From NCBI RefSeq assembly GCF_001613125.1, contig NZ_BDBT01000011.1, positions 148,321 through 212,320 of the forward strand: 64,000 bases of DNA, in the 5' to 3' direction. The position numbers and the translations under genes are program-made. The notes below the pieces were generated by a model. The model worked only from the letters and a program-made list of their open reading frames with translations. It made no database searches and was not told where the DNA came from. Positions 1-8,664 of the stretch are shown here, piece by piece. The stretch comes from Nocardia shimofusensis NBRC 100134 (lineage in GTDB: Bacteria; Actinomycetota; Actinomycetes; Mycobacteriales; Mycobacteriaceae). The number at the start of each line of letters is the position of its first letter. The first letter of the stretch is position 1.

Positions 1-1
1 C

Positions 2-154
2 CCGCGTCGCAGCTCCGCGCTCGGGGCCGGGCAGCGCATCGGACGCTGCGACGCCTGCGCCCGCAACGGCATCGTCCACGCCGACAACTACTGCACCGGC
101 TGCCGCATCGACCTCGGGCTCGTCCCCACCAGCGGCCGCACGACAGCAGCCTGA
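2..154 (+). CDS. Partial hypothetical protein with C-terminal zinc-ribbon-like cysteines
   Basis: The frame is open from the left edge of the window to a TGA at 152-154, so only about the last 50 codons are present and the start lies outside. The tail carries two CxxC pairs, RCDACARNG and NYCTGCRID, with 11 residues between the pairs, which is the layout of a small zinc ribbon. A comparable double CxxC occurs in the C-terminal part of the relaxase encoded downstream. It ends in a short Thr/Ala-rich tail. Such ribbons usually bind nucleic acid or a protein partner; nothing here identifies which. Function unknown. Confidence 0.6.
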   Translation, partial: PRRSSALGAGQRIGRCDACARNGIVHADNYCTGCRIDLGLVPTSGRTTAA

Positions 155-260
155 CCTCCGCTCAGCATTCTCTGCCCCCTTGTTCGCTGGTCCGCCGCGG
201 TGCCTACTCCCCGCGGCGGACCGGTCCACCAATCCCTCTCGCCGACAGGAACACACCTCC

Positions 261-639
261 ATGCCCCACCGACCGAGCCCGGCACGCCGCTTCGGCCCAG
301 CGCTGCACCGCCAGCGACGCGCACGACCGACCACGATCCAGATTCGGGTCTACCTCAACGCCGACCCGACCGCACTCCGCAACGGCCACCAGTCGGGAGC
401 CCCGCTGATGCTCGCCTACACCTACCGAATCCGCACCGACACCGACGACGCCTTGGCTTGAACGCGTCTTCTCGACATTCAACGACCACCCCAGCCACCA
501 CGACGACCACGAACACGCCCGCGCCTGGTATGCCCTCAGGCACCGGTCGCTTTCGGTCGGAGACGTCGTGGGCCTCGATGACCGCCACTACGCCTGCCAG
601 TCCGCGGGCTGGACACCAGTCCCCGCGCCACCGACCTGA
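261..639 (+). pseudogene. Small conserved hypothetical protein, split by a one-base frameshift
   Basis: An ATG at 261 (AGGA about 12 bases upstream) opens a frame reading through IQIRVYLNADP and YRIRTDTDDA, then hitting TGA at 459. If one T near 453 is skipped, the product continues as AWLERVF, ...YALRHRSLSVGDVVGLDD and YACQSAGWTPVPAP to a TGA at 637. The RSLSVGDVV...YAC..GW ending recalls small hypothetical proteins I know from actinobacterial mobile elements, which supports one original gene of about 125 residues. A sequencing error or a programmed frameshift is possible but nothing specific supports recoding. Function unknown. Confidence 0.6.
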
Positions 640-1062
640 CGCGATCGCCTCGTGGGCAGCTCGGTTCGGCTCGGTCGCTATGACCGGGTCCGGGCCGAGC
701 GTGCACGGCCCGGCCGGCCGGCGCGAGCGCCGAGCCCACCGGCGAGAACACACGCGGATCCCTACGGCAACCCTCAACTCGTTCGAACCGGCTCCCGTAC
801 CTCTGCCACCGCTCGTTCATCAATCGCTGCTCCCGCCCTCTTCTGCTGTTCCAGCCTTGCGCGCCTCGCTCCAACGCCCTCCGCATCGCCTCATCCCTCG
901 CGCTCTGCCCACCTTTTCTCAAGCACACCTCTTGCATCCAGGCGTGAAACACCGACTCTTCAGATACCGATCCGGTAACGTGCAGGCATTTTTCCCGAAG
1001 TGCCGATAACTGCATAACTCGAAACCCTCGACTTTCTCCGGTTCGGAGCGCTCGATGGAGTT
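640..1062 (+). other. Non-coding leader of the relaxase gene; candidate promoter and oriT region
   Basis: About 420 bases without a convincing gene; open frames here are arginine/proline-rich shadows. The last 150 bases are more AT-rich than their surroundings and contain a short inverted repeat TACCG-atc-CGGTA around 964-976 and the 19-base element at 1000-1018 described separately. MOBF relaxase genes often lie next to their origin of transfer, so an oriT could be here or in the gap after the small upstream gene; I cannot identify a nic site by eye. Confidence 0.4.
1000..1018 (+). promoter_or_regulatory. 19-base element shared with the transfer-operon promoter region
   Basis: GTGCCGATAACTGCATAAC. 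It matches 17 of 19 bases of the complement of 61391-61409 (GTACCGCTAACTGCATAAC). In both places it reads in the direction of the downstream conjugation transcript: 45 bases before the relaxase ATG here, 98 bases before the micropeptide GTG there. CATAAC is a plausible -10 hexamer, so it may be a promoter core with an overlapping operator. The shared sequence is seen; the promoter role is inferred. Confidence 0.55.
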
Positions 1063-4000
1063 ATGACCGCGACGATTCACAAAGCCGTCGCAGGCAATGG
1101 CTACCAGTATTACCTGCGAAATGTTGCCGCGCATGACACCGACTCCCGCGGCCGGTCCGATCTGTCGGATTACTATTCCGCCCACGGGGAGTCTCCCGGC
1201 ATCTGGCGGGGCACCGGCATGGCATCGCTGGACATCGAGATCGGCGCGGAAGTGACCGAGTCGCAGATGAAGTCGCTGTTCGGACTTGGTCGCCATCCAG
1301 ACGCCGACCTGATCGAAGACCGCGTCTACAACAACGAGATTGCGGCCGGTTCGACACCGAAGCAGGCCGACGAAGCGGCCGATAAGGCGTCACGCTTGGG
1401 TAGCCCATTTCGCGTTTACGCGATCAATTCCGATTTCCGAAACCGATGCTTGGAGGAATACAGGGAACACAACATCGCACACGGCAGACCGGTTGACGAC
1501 ATCATCGCTGATGCCGATCGCGAGCGGATCCGTACCCGGGTCGCGTTCGACACGTTCATCGACGAGTACTCCCGGCCGCCGAATGATGCGCGGGAGTTGT
1601 CGGGGTGGATTGCGAAGAACTCACGCCCATCCACGACGGCGGTGGCGGGTTTCGACATCACCTTCAGTCCGGTCAAGTCGGTTTCCGCGTTGTGGGCGTT
1701 GGCGCCGTTGTCGGTGTCGGCGGAGATCGAGGCCGCCCACCAGGATGCGGTAGCGGATGCGTTGGCGTGGTTGGAGCAGCACGGGATCTACACGAGGTTG
1801 GGCCGAAATGGTGTCCGGCAGGTCGATGTCGAGGGCATTATCGCGGCCTGTTTCACCCATCGCGACAGTCGTGCCGGTGACCCTGATCTGCACACCCACG
1901 TCCTTATCGCCAACCGGGCACGCACGCTCGATGGCCGCTGGCGCACCCTCGACGGCGCCGCTGTCTATCGGGTGGTGGTCACGGTGTCGGAGATCTACAA
2001 CACCCGCCTCGAACACCACCTCGAAGACAGCATCGGTGTCGAGTTCGCCGAACGCGCCGGAACCGACCCGGCCAAACGCCCGATTCGTGAAATCGTCGGC
2101 ATCCCCATGCGGTTGATTGAGGCGTGGTCGCGGCGAGAAACCGCGATCCGCTCGCGTGTCGGTGAACTGGCCGCGGACTTCCAACACCTCCACGGGCGCG
2201 AACCCATCCCGATCGAGCTACGGCGTCTGGCTCAACAAGCCACCCTGGAAACCCGCCCCATCAAACACCGATCACGCTCCCATGCCGAACAGCGACGCGG
2301 CTGGCGTGGTGAAGCCATCACACTGCTCGGTTCCCGGCAGGCCGTCGCGGCCACGGTGTCAGCGGCGTTGAATCCGGCGCGTTCACCGCGGACCCAGATC
2401 ACTCGCGAGTGGATCGCACGGACCGCCGACCGGGTCCTCGAGGTCGTGGCCGAACACCGCTCGACCTGGCGGCCGGCGAACGTACGCGCCGAGATCGAAC
2501 GCCACATCCGGGGCCGAGTACATGGCCGAGACTGGGGTTCTGCTGCCGGGGCGGTACTCGCCGCTGCCCTCGACCCCGCCCGCTCGATCGCACTCGACGA
2601 CCCCGATATCACCGCCGAACCCGAACTCGCCACCGTCCCCGAGGCGCTGCAACGGCGCGATCATTCCAGCGTCTACACCCCGGCCGGCGCCCGCATCTAC
2701 ACCTCGACCCGGATCCTTGCCGCCGAGGACGCGTTGATCGAGTTGTCGGTGCAGCCTGGCGCGCGTCGACTCGCGCCGGAGGTGGTGGCCACGGCCATCC
2801 GCGACCACAATGCCGCTCACCCCGATCGAGCGTTGAACGCCGGGCAGCGCAGCGTGATCGAGGGATTCGCCGCCTCGGGCTTGCGCGTGCATACCGCCAA
2901 CGCACCCGCCGGAACCGGGAAAACCACCGGTATGTCGGTGCTCACCGCGGCCTGGCGAAACAGTCGCGGCGCCGTGCTCGGGCTCGCGCCCACCGCAGCA
3001 GCAGCCGCGGTCCTCGGTGAATCGATCCAGGCGCGCTGCGAAACGGTCGACAAGCTCCTCACCGTCATCGACCTGCACCGACCCAACCCGACCAACCCAG
3101 TATCCGAGCAAGATCACCCGCCGCCGCTGCCGCAGTGGGTCCTCGACATCGACTTCACCACCCTCGTGATCGTCGACGAACACGTCAAAATCGGCACCGT
3201 CAAGCGCCTGAAACTCCTGCGATTCCTCGCCGATCGCGGTGCGACGATCCGCTGCCTCGGCGATGACCATCAACTGCCTGCTATCGACGCCGGTGGCGTC
3301 GATGCCGATATGACCGCCGCCGCACCGGAGCACGCTCTCACCCTCACTCATGTCGTGCGGTTCGCCTCCACCGCCGAAGCGTCGGCCAGTTTGATGCTGC
3401 GCGAGGGCGACCCGGCCGCTTTGGGCTGGTACCTCGACAACGATCGTGTGCACGGCGGCCATGTCGGCGCGACCCATGACGACGCCTACACCGCGTGGGC
3501 AGCAGATCACGCCGCAGGGCTTGAGGCGATCATGCTGGCTGCCAACCACGACACCGTCACAGCCCTCAACACCCGAGCGCGGGCCGACCGCCTCACCCGC
3601 GACAGCGGCATCGACGGACTGGAAGTGGCACTCGCCGACGGCACATCAGCATCGGTGGGCGACACCATCCGCACCCGCCGCAACAATGCGAAACTGCGAC
3701 TCGGCGACCGTGACTGGGTGCGCAACGGCTACGCCTGGACCGTCACCACAGTGCACACCGACGGCAGTCTCAGCGCCCGCCACCACAGTCGATCCGCGGA
3801 AAGTGTCCGGCTTCCGGCCGACTACGTCGCACGGTACGTGCGTCTGGGATACGCGGCAACGATCGACTCCGCGCAAGGAATCACCGCCGACACCTGCCAT
3901 GTCGCGCTCACCGGCGGCGAAACCCGGCAGCAGTTGTATGTCGCGATGACCCGCGGTGTGCACGCCAACCACGCCTACATCCCCTCGGCATTGAGCGGAG

Positions 4001-7000
4001 ACGAAGGCTCCTTCTACACCGAACCCGCGATCGACCCACGCACCGCCGTCGAGAACCTCATCCAGATCCTCGCGCGTGACGGCGCGCAGAAGTCCGCGAC
4101 CACCCAACTGCGCGACGCACTCGACCCGCATCGAAGAATCGGCCGCGCACTCGACATCTACCACGACAGCATCGCCCTGGCCGCCGAACACGCCCTCGGC
4201 CCGACCACGCTCGCGCGTCTGCACACCGCCGCCGAAACCCTGCACCCCGGCCTCACAGACAGCCCCGCCTACCCGACACTACGCGGGCACCTCGCGACAA
4301 TCGCCGCCACCGGCACCGACCCCATAGCAGTACTTCGTGCCGCCATCGCCGAACGCGAACTCGACACCGCCGCCGATCCCGCCGCCGTCTTGGACTGGCG
4401 CATCGACCCCACCGGCACGCACTCCACCGGAACCGGCCCCCTGCCGTGGACACCGGCCATCCCACCCGGGCTCGACACGACAACTACCCAGGCCGATGCC
4501 CGCGCCCGCATCCTCACCGAACTCGCCGCACACATCCGCCGCGACACCATCGCCTGGAGCCCCCTGACCGCACCCGCATGGGCGCGGCCCTTACTCGGCG
4601 CCGACCCTGTCCTACTCGCCGATCTCGCCGTCTGGCGCGCGAGCCTGCACATCCCCGACGCCGATCTGCGACCGACCGGCCCCCGCCGGTACCCCGTCCG
4701 CGAACACAACCACCAAGACCTTCTCGACACCCGCATCCAAGCAGCACTCGGCGATCCCGCGCGCCCCATTCACCAGTGGGCCGAAACCGTGCGCGCCATC
4801 GAACCCCGGATCCTCACCGACCCGCACTGGCCAGCGATCGCCGAACGCATCGACCTCGCCGCCCGCGCAGGCATCGACATCGCCACCCGCCTGCGCACCG
4901 CCACCGAAGCACGGCCGTTACCGGACGAGATGCCCGCCGCCGCGTTGTGGTCGCGCCTGGAACTGGCCCCCTCCGCACTCGACGGCCGCGACCGCAACCT
5001 GCGCCCGGACTGGATCACCGACCTCCACGACATCCTCGGCCCCGACACCGCAGACCGCGCCATCGACGACCCCGCCTGGCCCAGGGTCGTCGCCGCCGTC
5101 GACCGCGCCGCCGGCACCGGATGGACACCCCGACAACTCCTGACCACCGCACACGAACTCCTCACCGCCGCAACCCCCGACGACCCCACCGGACTACGCC
5201 CCGACCAAATCGCCGCCGCCCTCGCCTGGCGCGCCGACGCACTCCTACACCACACACCCACCCCACCCACCCAGAGCACCCCCATGAACAAACAACCCAC
5301 CACACCCTTGCCCGACCCCAACAGCCGCGAACACCCACCCGACACCGAAACGCCTCACCACAGGAACGACGCCCCTGCACCAGCGACGCCGACGCAGTCA
5401 CCACACAACGCACGGCCACCCCAAGCGGGCGCGGAGATCGATATCGTCGCCGAGTTGCTTCGTCAAGGGCGCGTTCGTGCGGCAGTGCGGCGGTTCCGCG
5501 AGTTCGAGAACCGCCTCACCGAGGAACAACGCTGGGTCCTCGGCGCCGTCGCCGACACCCTCTACCGCTACCCCTATCCCGTCGCCACCGCACACCTACG
5601 CCACGCCGGACAACGCTTCCCCCAACATCAAGCGCTCATCGACGCCTGCACCCCCACCAGCGACCCCGGCATCTACCAGAGCCGCCCCGACCACGCCCCC
5701 ACACCACCGACGTTCGAGCGCCGACACCGCGAGCGAGCACCACGCGACCACGCACCTCAGCACGATCCGGAACTGATCCACGATCCACTACCGGACCCGC
5801 AGGTCCGCGCCCGCCGCCACGAGCAGGACTATCACGACACCCGCGCCGGCATCGACGACCAACCCTGGGCACGACCCGACGCCCACGAAGTCCGCCGCCT
5901 GACCGACGACCCCGACCTACCCCACTCCCACCTGCCTCCACTACCGCGGCCTCCCGAAGCGCCGCCCCGAGAATCGGATCCGCTTTCCGCTCGCGGATAC
6001 CGTCGCGACGAAGCCAAAGACCCAACCCCAGCCGCCTACGCACTCGACTACGACAAAGCCGCAACCCACCGCGCACGCGGCCTGGAATGCGTCGCATGCA
6101 ACATCGAACGCCGCCCCACCGACGCCACACCCATCCCGCCCCGCCGATCAGACGACGGCCTCTGCCACGACTGCCGCGACACCCACCAACCCGGCGTCCC
6201 CGACCACGACCCCGCCCACCATCCGACCGCCCGCGCGAACCACCTCGCCGCCACCAAACCCCTCACCACCGTCCACGCCATCCTGCGCCGCGACTGGAAA
6301 GCCACACCCAACCCAGCCCACCGCGCCCAGATCGAAGCCTGGGTCCGAGAGCACCCCCTCGCCAAAACCCCACCCGCCTACACCCCGCCGGTCGACAATC
6401 CGCTGTTCACGCTCACCGACACCGAACTCGCCGACCGGATCACCGAACTCCACCAACAACTCGCCCTCAACGACACCTACACCGCCGCCTATGCCCCGGC
6501 ACCACCCGAACCCGACGACCAACCCGGGATCGACCAACTCGTCGCCCGCCACCGCACCGCCCAAGACGCGATCCGAACAGCACTCCACGCCGACGAACTC
6601 CTCCACCACGCGACCCGCGCGCTCCACGCCACCCGCAGCGAACTCGCCACCCACCGTCGGCGACTCGACCAAACGCCCACCCGGCAACGCCGCACCCGCC
6701 ACATCCTCAGCACCCGCATAAACGAACTCGTCAGTCGACAAGCCGCCAACGAACGCGACCTCACACGCACCCGCACCGACGCCCGCGAAGCCCGACGCAA
6801 CGCCATCAATTACGCAGGAAAACCCGAACATTGGGATGAGCTCCTCAGAAGAGACCAGCCCGATCCGCCCCTGAACCCTGCCGCAGGCACCCAGGCGATG
6901 TCCGAACAGTTCGTCGTCGACACCCGAACCGAGATCGAACAACTCCACGGCGAGCAGCGACGACGACACGAACTCAGTCCTGCGGAACACCAACACGAAC

Positions 7001-7095
7001 ACGAACTACGGCACGCCGTCCGAACCGACCTGCCCGACGAACAGCCCGCACCCGACCACACCACACCCACCCACGACCCGGACATGGACCTCTAA
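1063..7095 (+). CDS. traA: MOBF-family conjugative relaxase-helicase (TraA/TrwC-like) with long C-terminal extension
   Basis: This 2010-residue protein nicks the transfer origin, stays covalently bound to the strand, and unwinds it. The N-terminal TrwC-like relaxase domain (about 1-400) has tyrosines in GYQYYLRNVA and the conserved DYYSAHGESPG segment, and a metal-binding histidine triad (His266 in FTHRD, His277 and His279 in HTHVL). A superfamily 1 helicase follows: Walker A GTGKT at 617-621, Walker B VIVDEH (Asp705-Glu706), then GDDHQLPA, and late motifs AATIDSAQG and YVAMTRG. The residue after DE is His rather than the usual Ala. Beyond about residue 1400 is a low-complexity Pro/Arg/His-rich extension containing a CxxC pair (1676/1679), a second CxxC (1701/1704) and a charged helical tail. 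ATG start with GGAG immediately upstream. The symbol reflects family resemblance. Confidence 0.93.
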   Translation: MTATIHKAVAGNGYQYYLRNVAAHDTDSRGRSDLSDYYSAHGESPGIWRGTGMASLDIEIGAEVTESQMKSLFGLGRHPDADLIEDRVYNNEIAAGSTPKQADEAADKASRLGSPFRVYAINSDFRNRCLEEYREHNIAHGRPVDDIIADADRERIRTRVAFDTFIDEYSRPPNDARELSGWIAKNSRPSTTAVAGFDITFSPVKSVSALWALAPLSVSAEIEAAHQDAVADALAWLEQHGIYTRLGRNGVRQVDVEGIIAACFTHRDSRAGDPDLHTHVLIANRARTLDGRWRTLDGAAVYRVVVTVSEIYNTRLEHHLEDSIGVEFAERAGTDPAKRPIREIVGIPMRLIEAWSRRETAIRSRVGELAADFQHLHGREPIPIELRRLAQQATLETRPIKHRSRSHAEQRRGWRGEAITLLGSRQAVAATVSAALNPARSPRTQITREWIARTADRVLEVVAEHRSTWRPANVRAEIERHIRGRVHGRDWGSAAGAVLAAALDPARSIALDDPDITAEPELATVPEALQRRDHSSVYTPAGARIYTSTRILAAEDALIELSVQPGARRLAPEVVATAIRDHNAAHPDRALNAGQRSVIEGFAASGLRVHTANAPAGTGKTTGMSVLTAAWRNSRGAVLGLAPTAAAAAVLGESIQARCETVDKLLTVIDLHRPNPTNPVSEQDHPPPLPQWVLDIDFTTLVIVDEHVKIGTVKRLKLLRFLADRGATIRCLGDDHQLPAIDAGGVDADMTAAAPEHALTLTHVVRFASTAEASASLMLREGDPAALGWYLDNDRVHGGHVGATHDDAYTAWAADHAAGLEAIMLAANHDTVTALNTRARADRLTRDSGIDGLEVALADGTSASVGDTIRTRRNNAKLRLGDRDWVRNGYAWTVTTVHTDGSLSARHHSRSAESVRLPADYVARYVRLGYAATIDSAQGITADTCHVALTGGETRQQLYVAMTRGVHANHAYIPSALSGDEGSFYTEPAIDPRTAVENLIQILARDGAQKSATTQLRDALDPHRRIGRALDIYHDSIALAAEHALGPTTLARLHTAAETLHPGLTDSPAYPTLRGHLATIAATGTDPIAVLRAAIAERELDTAADPAAVLDWRIDPTGTHSTGTGPLPWTPAIPPGLDTTTTQADARARILTELAAHIRRDTIAWSPLTAPAWARPLLGADPVLLADLAVWRASLHIPDADLRPTGPRRYPVREHNHQDLLDTRIQAALGDPARPIHQWAETVRAIEPRILTDPHWPAIAERIDLAARAGIDIATRLRTATEARPLPDEMPAAALWSRLELAPSALDGRDRNLRPDWITDLHDILGPDTADRAIDDPAWPRVVAAVDRAAGTGWTPRQLLTTAHELLTAATPDDPTGLRPDQIAAALAWRADALLHHTPTPPTQSTPMNKQPTTPLPDPNSREHPPDTETPHHRNDAPAPATPTQSPHNARPPQAGAEIDIVAELLRQGRVRAAVRRFREFENRLTEEQRWVLGAVADTLYRYPYPVATAHLRHAGQRFPQHQALIDACTPTSDPGIYQSRPDHAPTPPTFERRHRERAPRDHAPQHDPELIHDPLPDPQVRARRHEQDYHDTRAGIDDQPWARPDAHEVRRLTDDPDLPHSHLPPLPRPPEAPPRESDPLSARGYRRDEAKDPTPAAYALDYDKAATHRARGLECVACNIERRPTDATPIPPRRSDDGLCHDCRDTHQPGVPDHDPAHHPTARANHLAATKPLTTVHAILRRDWKATPNPAHRAQIEAWVREHPLAKTPPAYTPPVDNPLFTLTDTELADRITELHQQLALNDTYTAAYAPAPPEPDDQPGIDQLVARHRTAQDAIRTALHADELLHHATRALHATRSELATHRRRLDQTPTRQRRTRHILSTRINELVSRQAANERDLTRTRTDAREARRNAINYAGKPEHWDELLRRDQPDPPLNPAAGTQAMSEQFVVDTRTEIEQLHGEQRRRHELSPAEHQHEHELRHAVRTDLPDEQPAPDHTTPTHDPDMDL

Positions 7096-7206
7096 CAGAC
7101 TCCTCGGCCACGCGACCGCCCAAGGGCCCGTGGAATCGAGATTCGACACGGTCGCCGTTCTCACCTCGCGGATCTTCCTCCGTCAGCGTCCGCGCGCTTC
7201 CCGCCC

Positions 7207-7443
7207 TCACTCGCGTTCCTGGGCCCGAGCTTCTCGCCCGGCGCGAGTCATGCCGCTGCCCGGCGCCACGGGCTCACAATCCAATTCCCGTTCCAGTGGC
7301 GGCATACTCACCTCGAGTACCCGCGCGACATCGGGCGGTAGCCGTGCCAACACCTGTTTCCGCGCAGCCTGGATGCGCGCGAGTTCGTGCCGGCGTGCCT
7401 GCTCCGCTGCTTTCTGAGCCTGCTGTCGTGCAATCGCCCGCAT
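7207..7443 (-). CDS. Small charged hypothetical protein
   Basis: 78 residues if started at the ATG preceded by AGGAAG six bases upstream; an upstream start would add 33 poorly protein-like residues. The N-terminal half is a highly charged, alanine-rich helix (QQAQKAAEQARRHELARIQAARKQ is its core) that could form a coiled coil; then PPDVARVL and a Pro/Glu stretch. It lies convergent to the relaxase gene and divergent from the next gene. No family recognised. A small DNA- or protein-binding accessory factor of the transfer region is possible, but nothing proves it. Confidence 0.5.
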   Translation of the reverse strand: MRAIARQQAQKAAEQARRHELARIQAARKQVLARLPPDVARVLEVSMPPLERELDCEPVAPGSGMTRAGREARAQERE

Positions 7444-7461
7444 CGCCGCTTCCTGCGAATT

Positions 7462-7474
7462 CGAGACCGTCTCG
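7462..7474. promoter_or_regulatory. Hyphenated palindrome between divergent genes
   Basis: CGAGAC-C-GTCTCG, 6-base arms around a single base, lies 19 bases upstream of the minus-strand gene start at 7443 and about 195 bases before the plus-strand gene at 7670. A fragment GCATAACTGC (minus strand, around 7480-7490) just beyond it partly resembles the 19-base transfer-promoter element. Candidate operator only. Confidence 0.3.
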
Positions 7475-7669
7475 GGTCGGGCAGTTATGCTGGAGCCCGG
7501 AGTCAGGACGCGCACGCTCCCCGCCGGAGTCGAACCGCCCACGCCGGTTCACGACGATGATGGCCAAGGTCCTCACCAGGGGCCCGCGAAGCTTCATACC
7601 CCTATGCCCACGAACGTGTTTCGTCATCGGCGGGGTGGCGTGGGCACCTGCGCTGGACAGGACGAGACC

Positions 7670-8620
7670 ATGCCCAAGAGCAGCAGCGCACGCCGACGCC
7701 GACGCACCCGTCGCATCGCCGAAGAAGCTGGGCTCAGCTTCGCCGCAGCCCAGCGCCGCGGCGACGAACTCGCCGAGCACGCACGCCTGAAGGCTTGGCT
7801 GCGCCCGCACAAGATCGAAATCGACGGAGTGCTGCGATACGTGCGTCGGCGCGATGCCGCGCACCTCGATCCGGCTGGTCTGCACGACCCCACCGAAGCC
7901 GACGTCGTAGCCGCTGCGGAGGTATTGTCGCCGCGTGTACGCAGACTGAGTTCAGCTCGACTGCGGCCGGTGACCGTGCCCGGACCCGACGGCCAACCCC
8001 ACCGGCTCGTGCAGTGCGAGGATCCCGGCAGGTTCCATACGAGTGTCCGTCAGGTGATCGAGCATCTGACGCACGTGCGGGAAGACGCCGAGATCGCCTA
8101 CATCGAATGGCACACCGTGGCCCGCGCCTTCTACGAAATCACCGTGCCTCTGCGGGGGCTGCTCCGGATCACCGACGGGCCGTTGCGGGATCAGCTCGGG
8201 CTTGCCGTGAAAGCGGCCGAGGTCCTATCGACATCGGCGGAGGCCGTCCACAGCCGCGGCTGCCTGCTCGGCGCCGGGGAAAACAGATCCCGCCGCGGCG
8301 AGGGATACTCTCCCTGCGGTGGCGGCCCGGTCCGGGTCCGGGTGCGGATCCACGACGACGAGACCATCGTCACCGATCCGGGATGTCCTCGCCACGCCGC
8401 CGAAGAGATCGCCTACCACGACTATGACGTCGAGGAAGGATACTCCGACGTCGAGATCCTCGGCGGGACCGATGCCGATCTGGACACCATCTACGACCTC
8501 GCCGCCGCCGTCCGCCGCGAACGCCAACAGCGGCAGCGCGAACGAAACCTTTCCCCCGGGGTATTCGTCCTGGTGTCACCGCCGTGGATGCAGCGTAGGA
8601 CTCCCGGTGATCACCGGTGA
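7670..8620 (+). CDS. Hypothetical protein, 316 residues
   Basis: The start is the ATG preceded by AGGACGAG; longer upstream starts give unlikely sequence. The N-terminus is very basic (MPKSSSARRRRRTRR) and leads into IAEEAGLSFAAAQRRGDELAEHARLKAWLR, suggesting a nucleic-acid-binding helix. A middle section follows (HTSVRQVIEHLTHVREDAEIAYIEW). The C-terminal third contains CGGGPVRVRVRIHDDETIVTDPGC, YHDYDVEEGY and ADLDTIYDLAAAVRRER, an acidic helical end. Two cysteines, in SPCGGG and DPGC, bracket a beta-rich section. No known domain recognised and no transmembrane segment. It ends 44 bases from the convergent DUF885 gene. Confidence 0.6.
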   Translation: MPKSSSARRRRRTRRIAEEAGLSFAAAQRRGDELAEHARLKAWLRPHKIEIDGVLRYVRRRDAAHLDPAGLHDPTEADVVAAAEVLSPRVRRLSSARLRPVTVPGPDGQPHRLVQCEDPGRFHTSVRQVIEHLTHVREDAEIAYIEWHTVARAFYEITVPLRGLLRITDGPLRDQLGLAVKAAEVLSTSAEAVHSRGCLLGAGENRSRRGEGYSPCGGGPVRVRVRIHDDETIVTDPGCPRHAAEEIAYHDYDVEEGYSDVEILGGTDADLDTIYDLAAAVRRERQQRQRERNLSPGVFVLVSPPWMQRRTPGDHR

Positions 8621-8664
8621 AGTACGCATCACTCGACGCTGTGTACACGGCGCCGAGGGCGCGG

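Noticed and set aside
200..1009. 269-residue plus-strand frame before the relaxase
   Set aside because: Thr/Pro/Arg-biased without domain structure, and it overlaps the better supported split small gene in another frame.
2383..3549. Minus-strand 388-residue frame inside the relaxase
   Set aside because: Antisense shadow of the helicase domain with Gly/Arg/Asp bias.
4446..6839. Long Arg/Pro/His-rich plus-strand frame inside the relaxase gene
   Set aside because: Composition is that expected from reading GC-rich codons out of frame; the relaxase frame over the same DNA has recognisable motifs.
7130..7417. Plus-strand 95-residue frame
   Set aside because: Antisense to the minus-strand gene with a strong ribosome site at 7443; low sequence quality.
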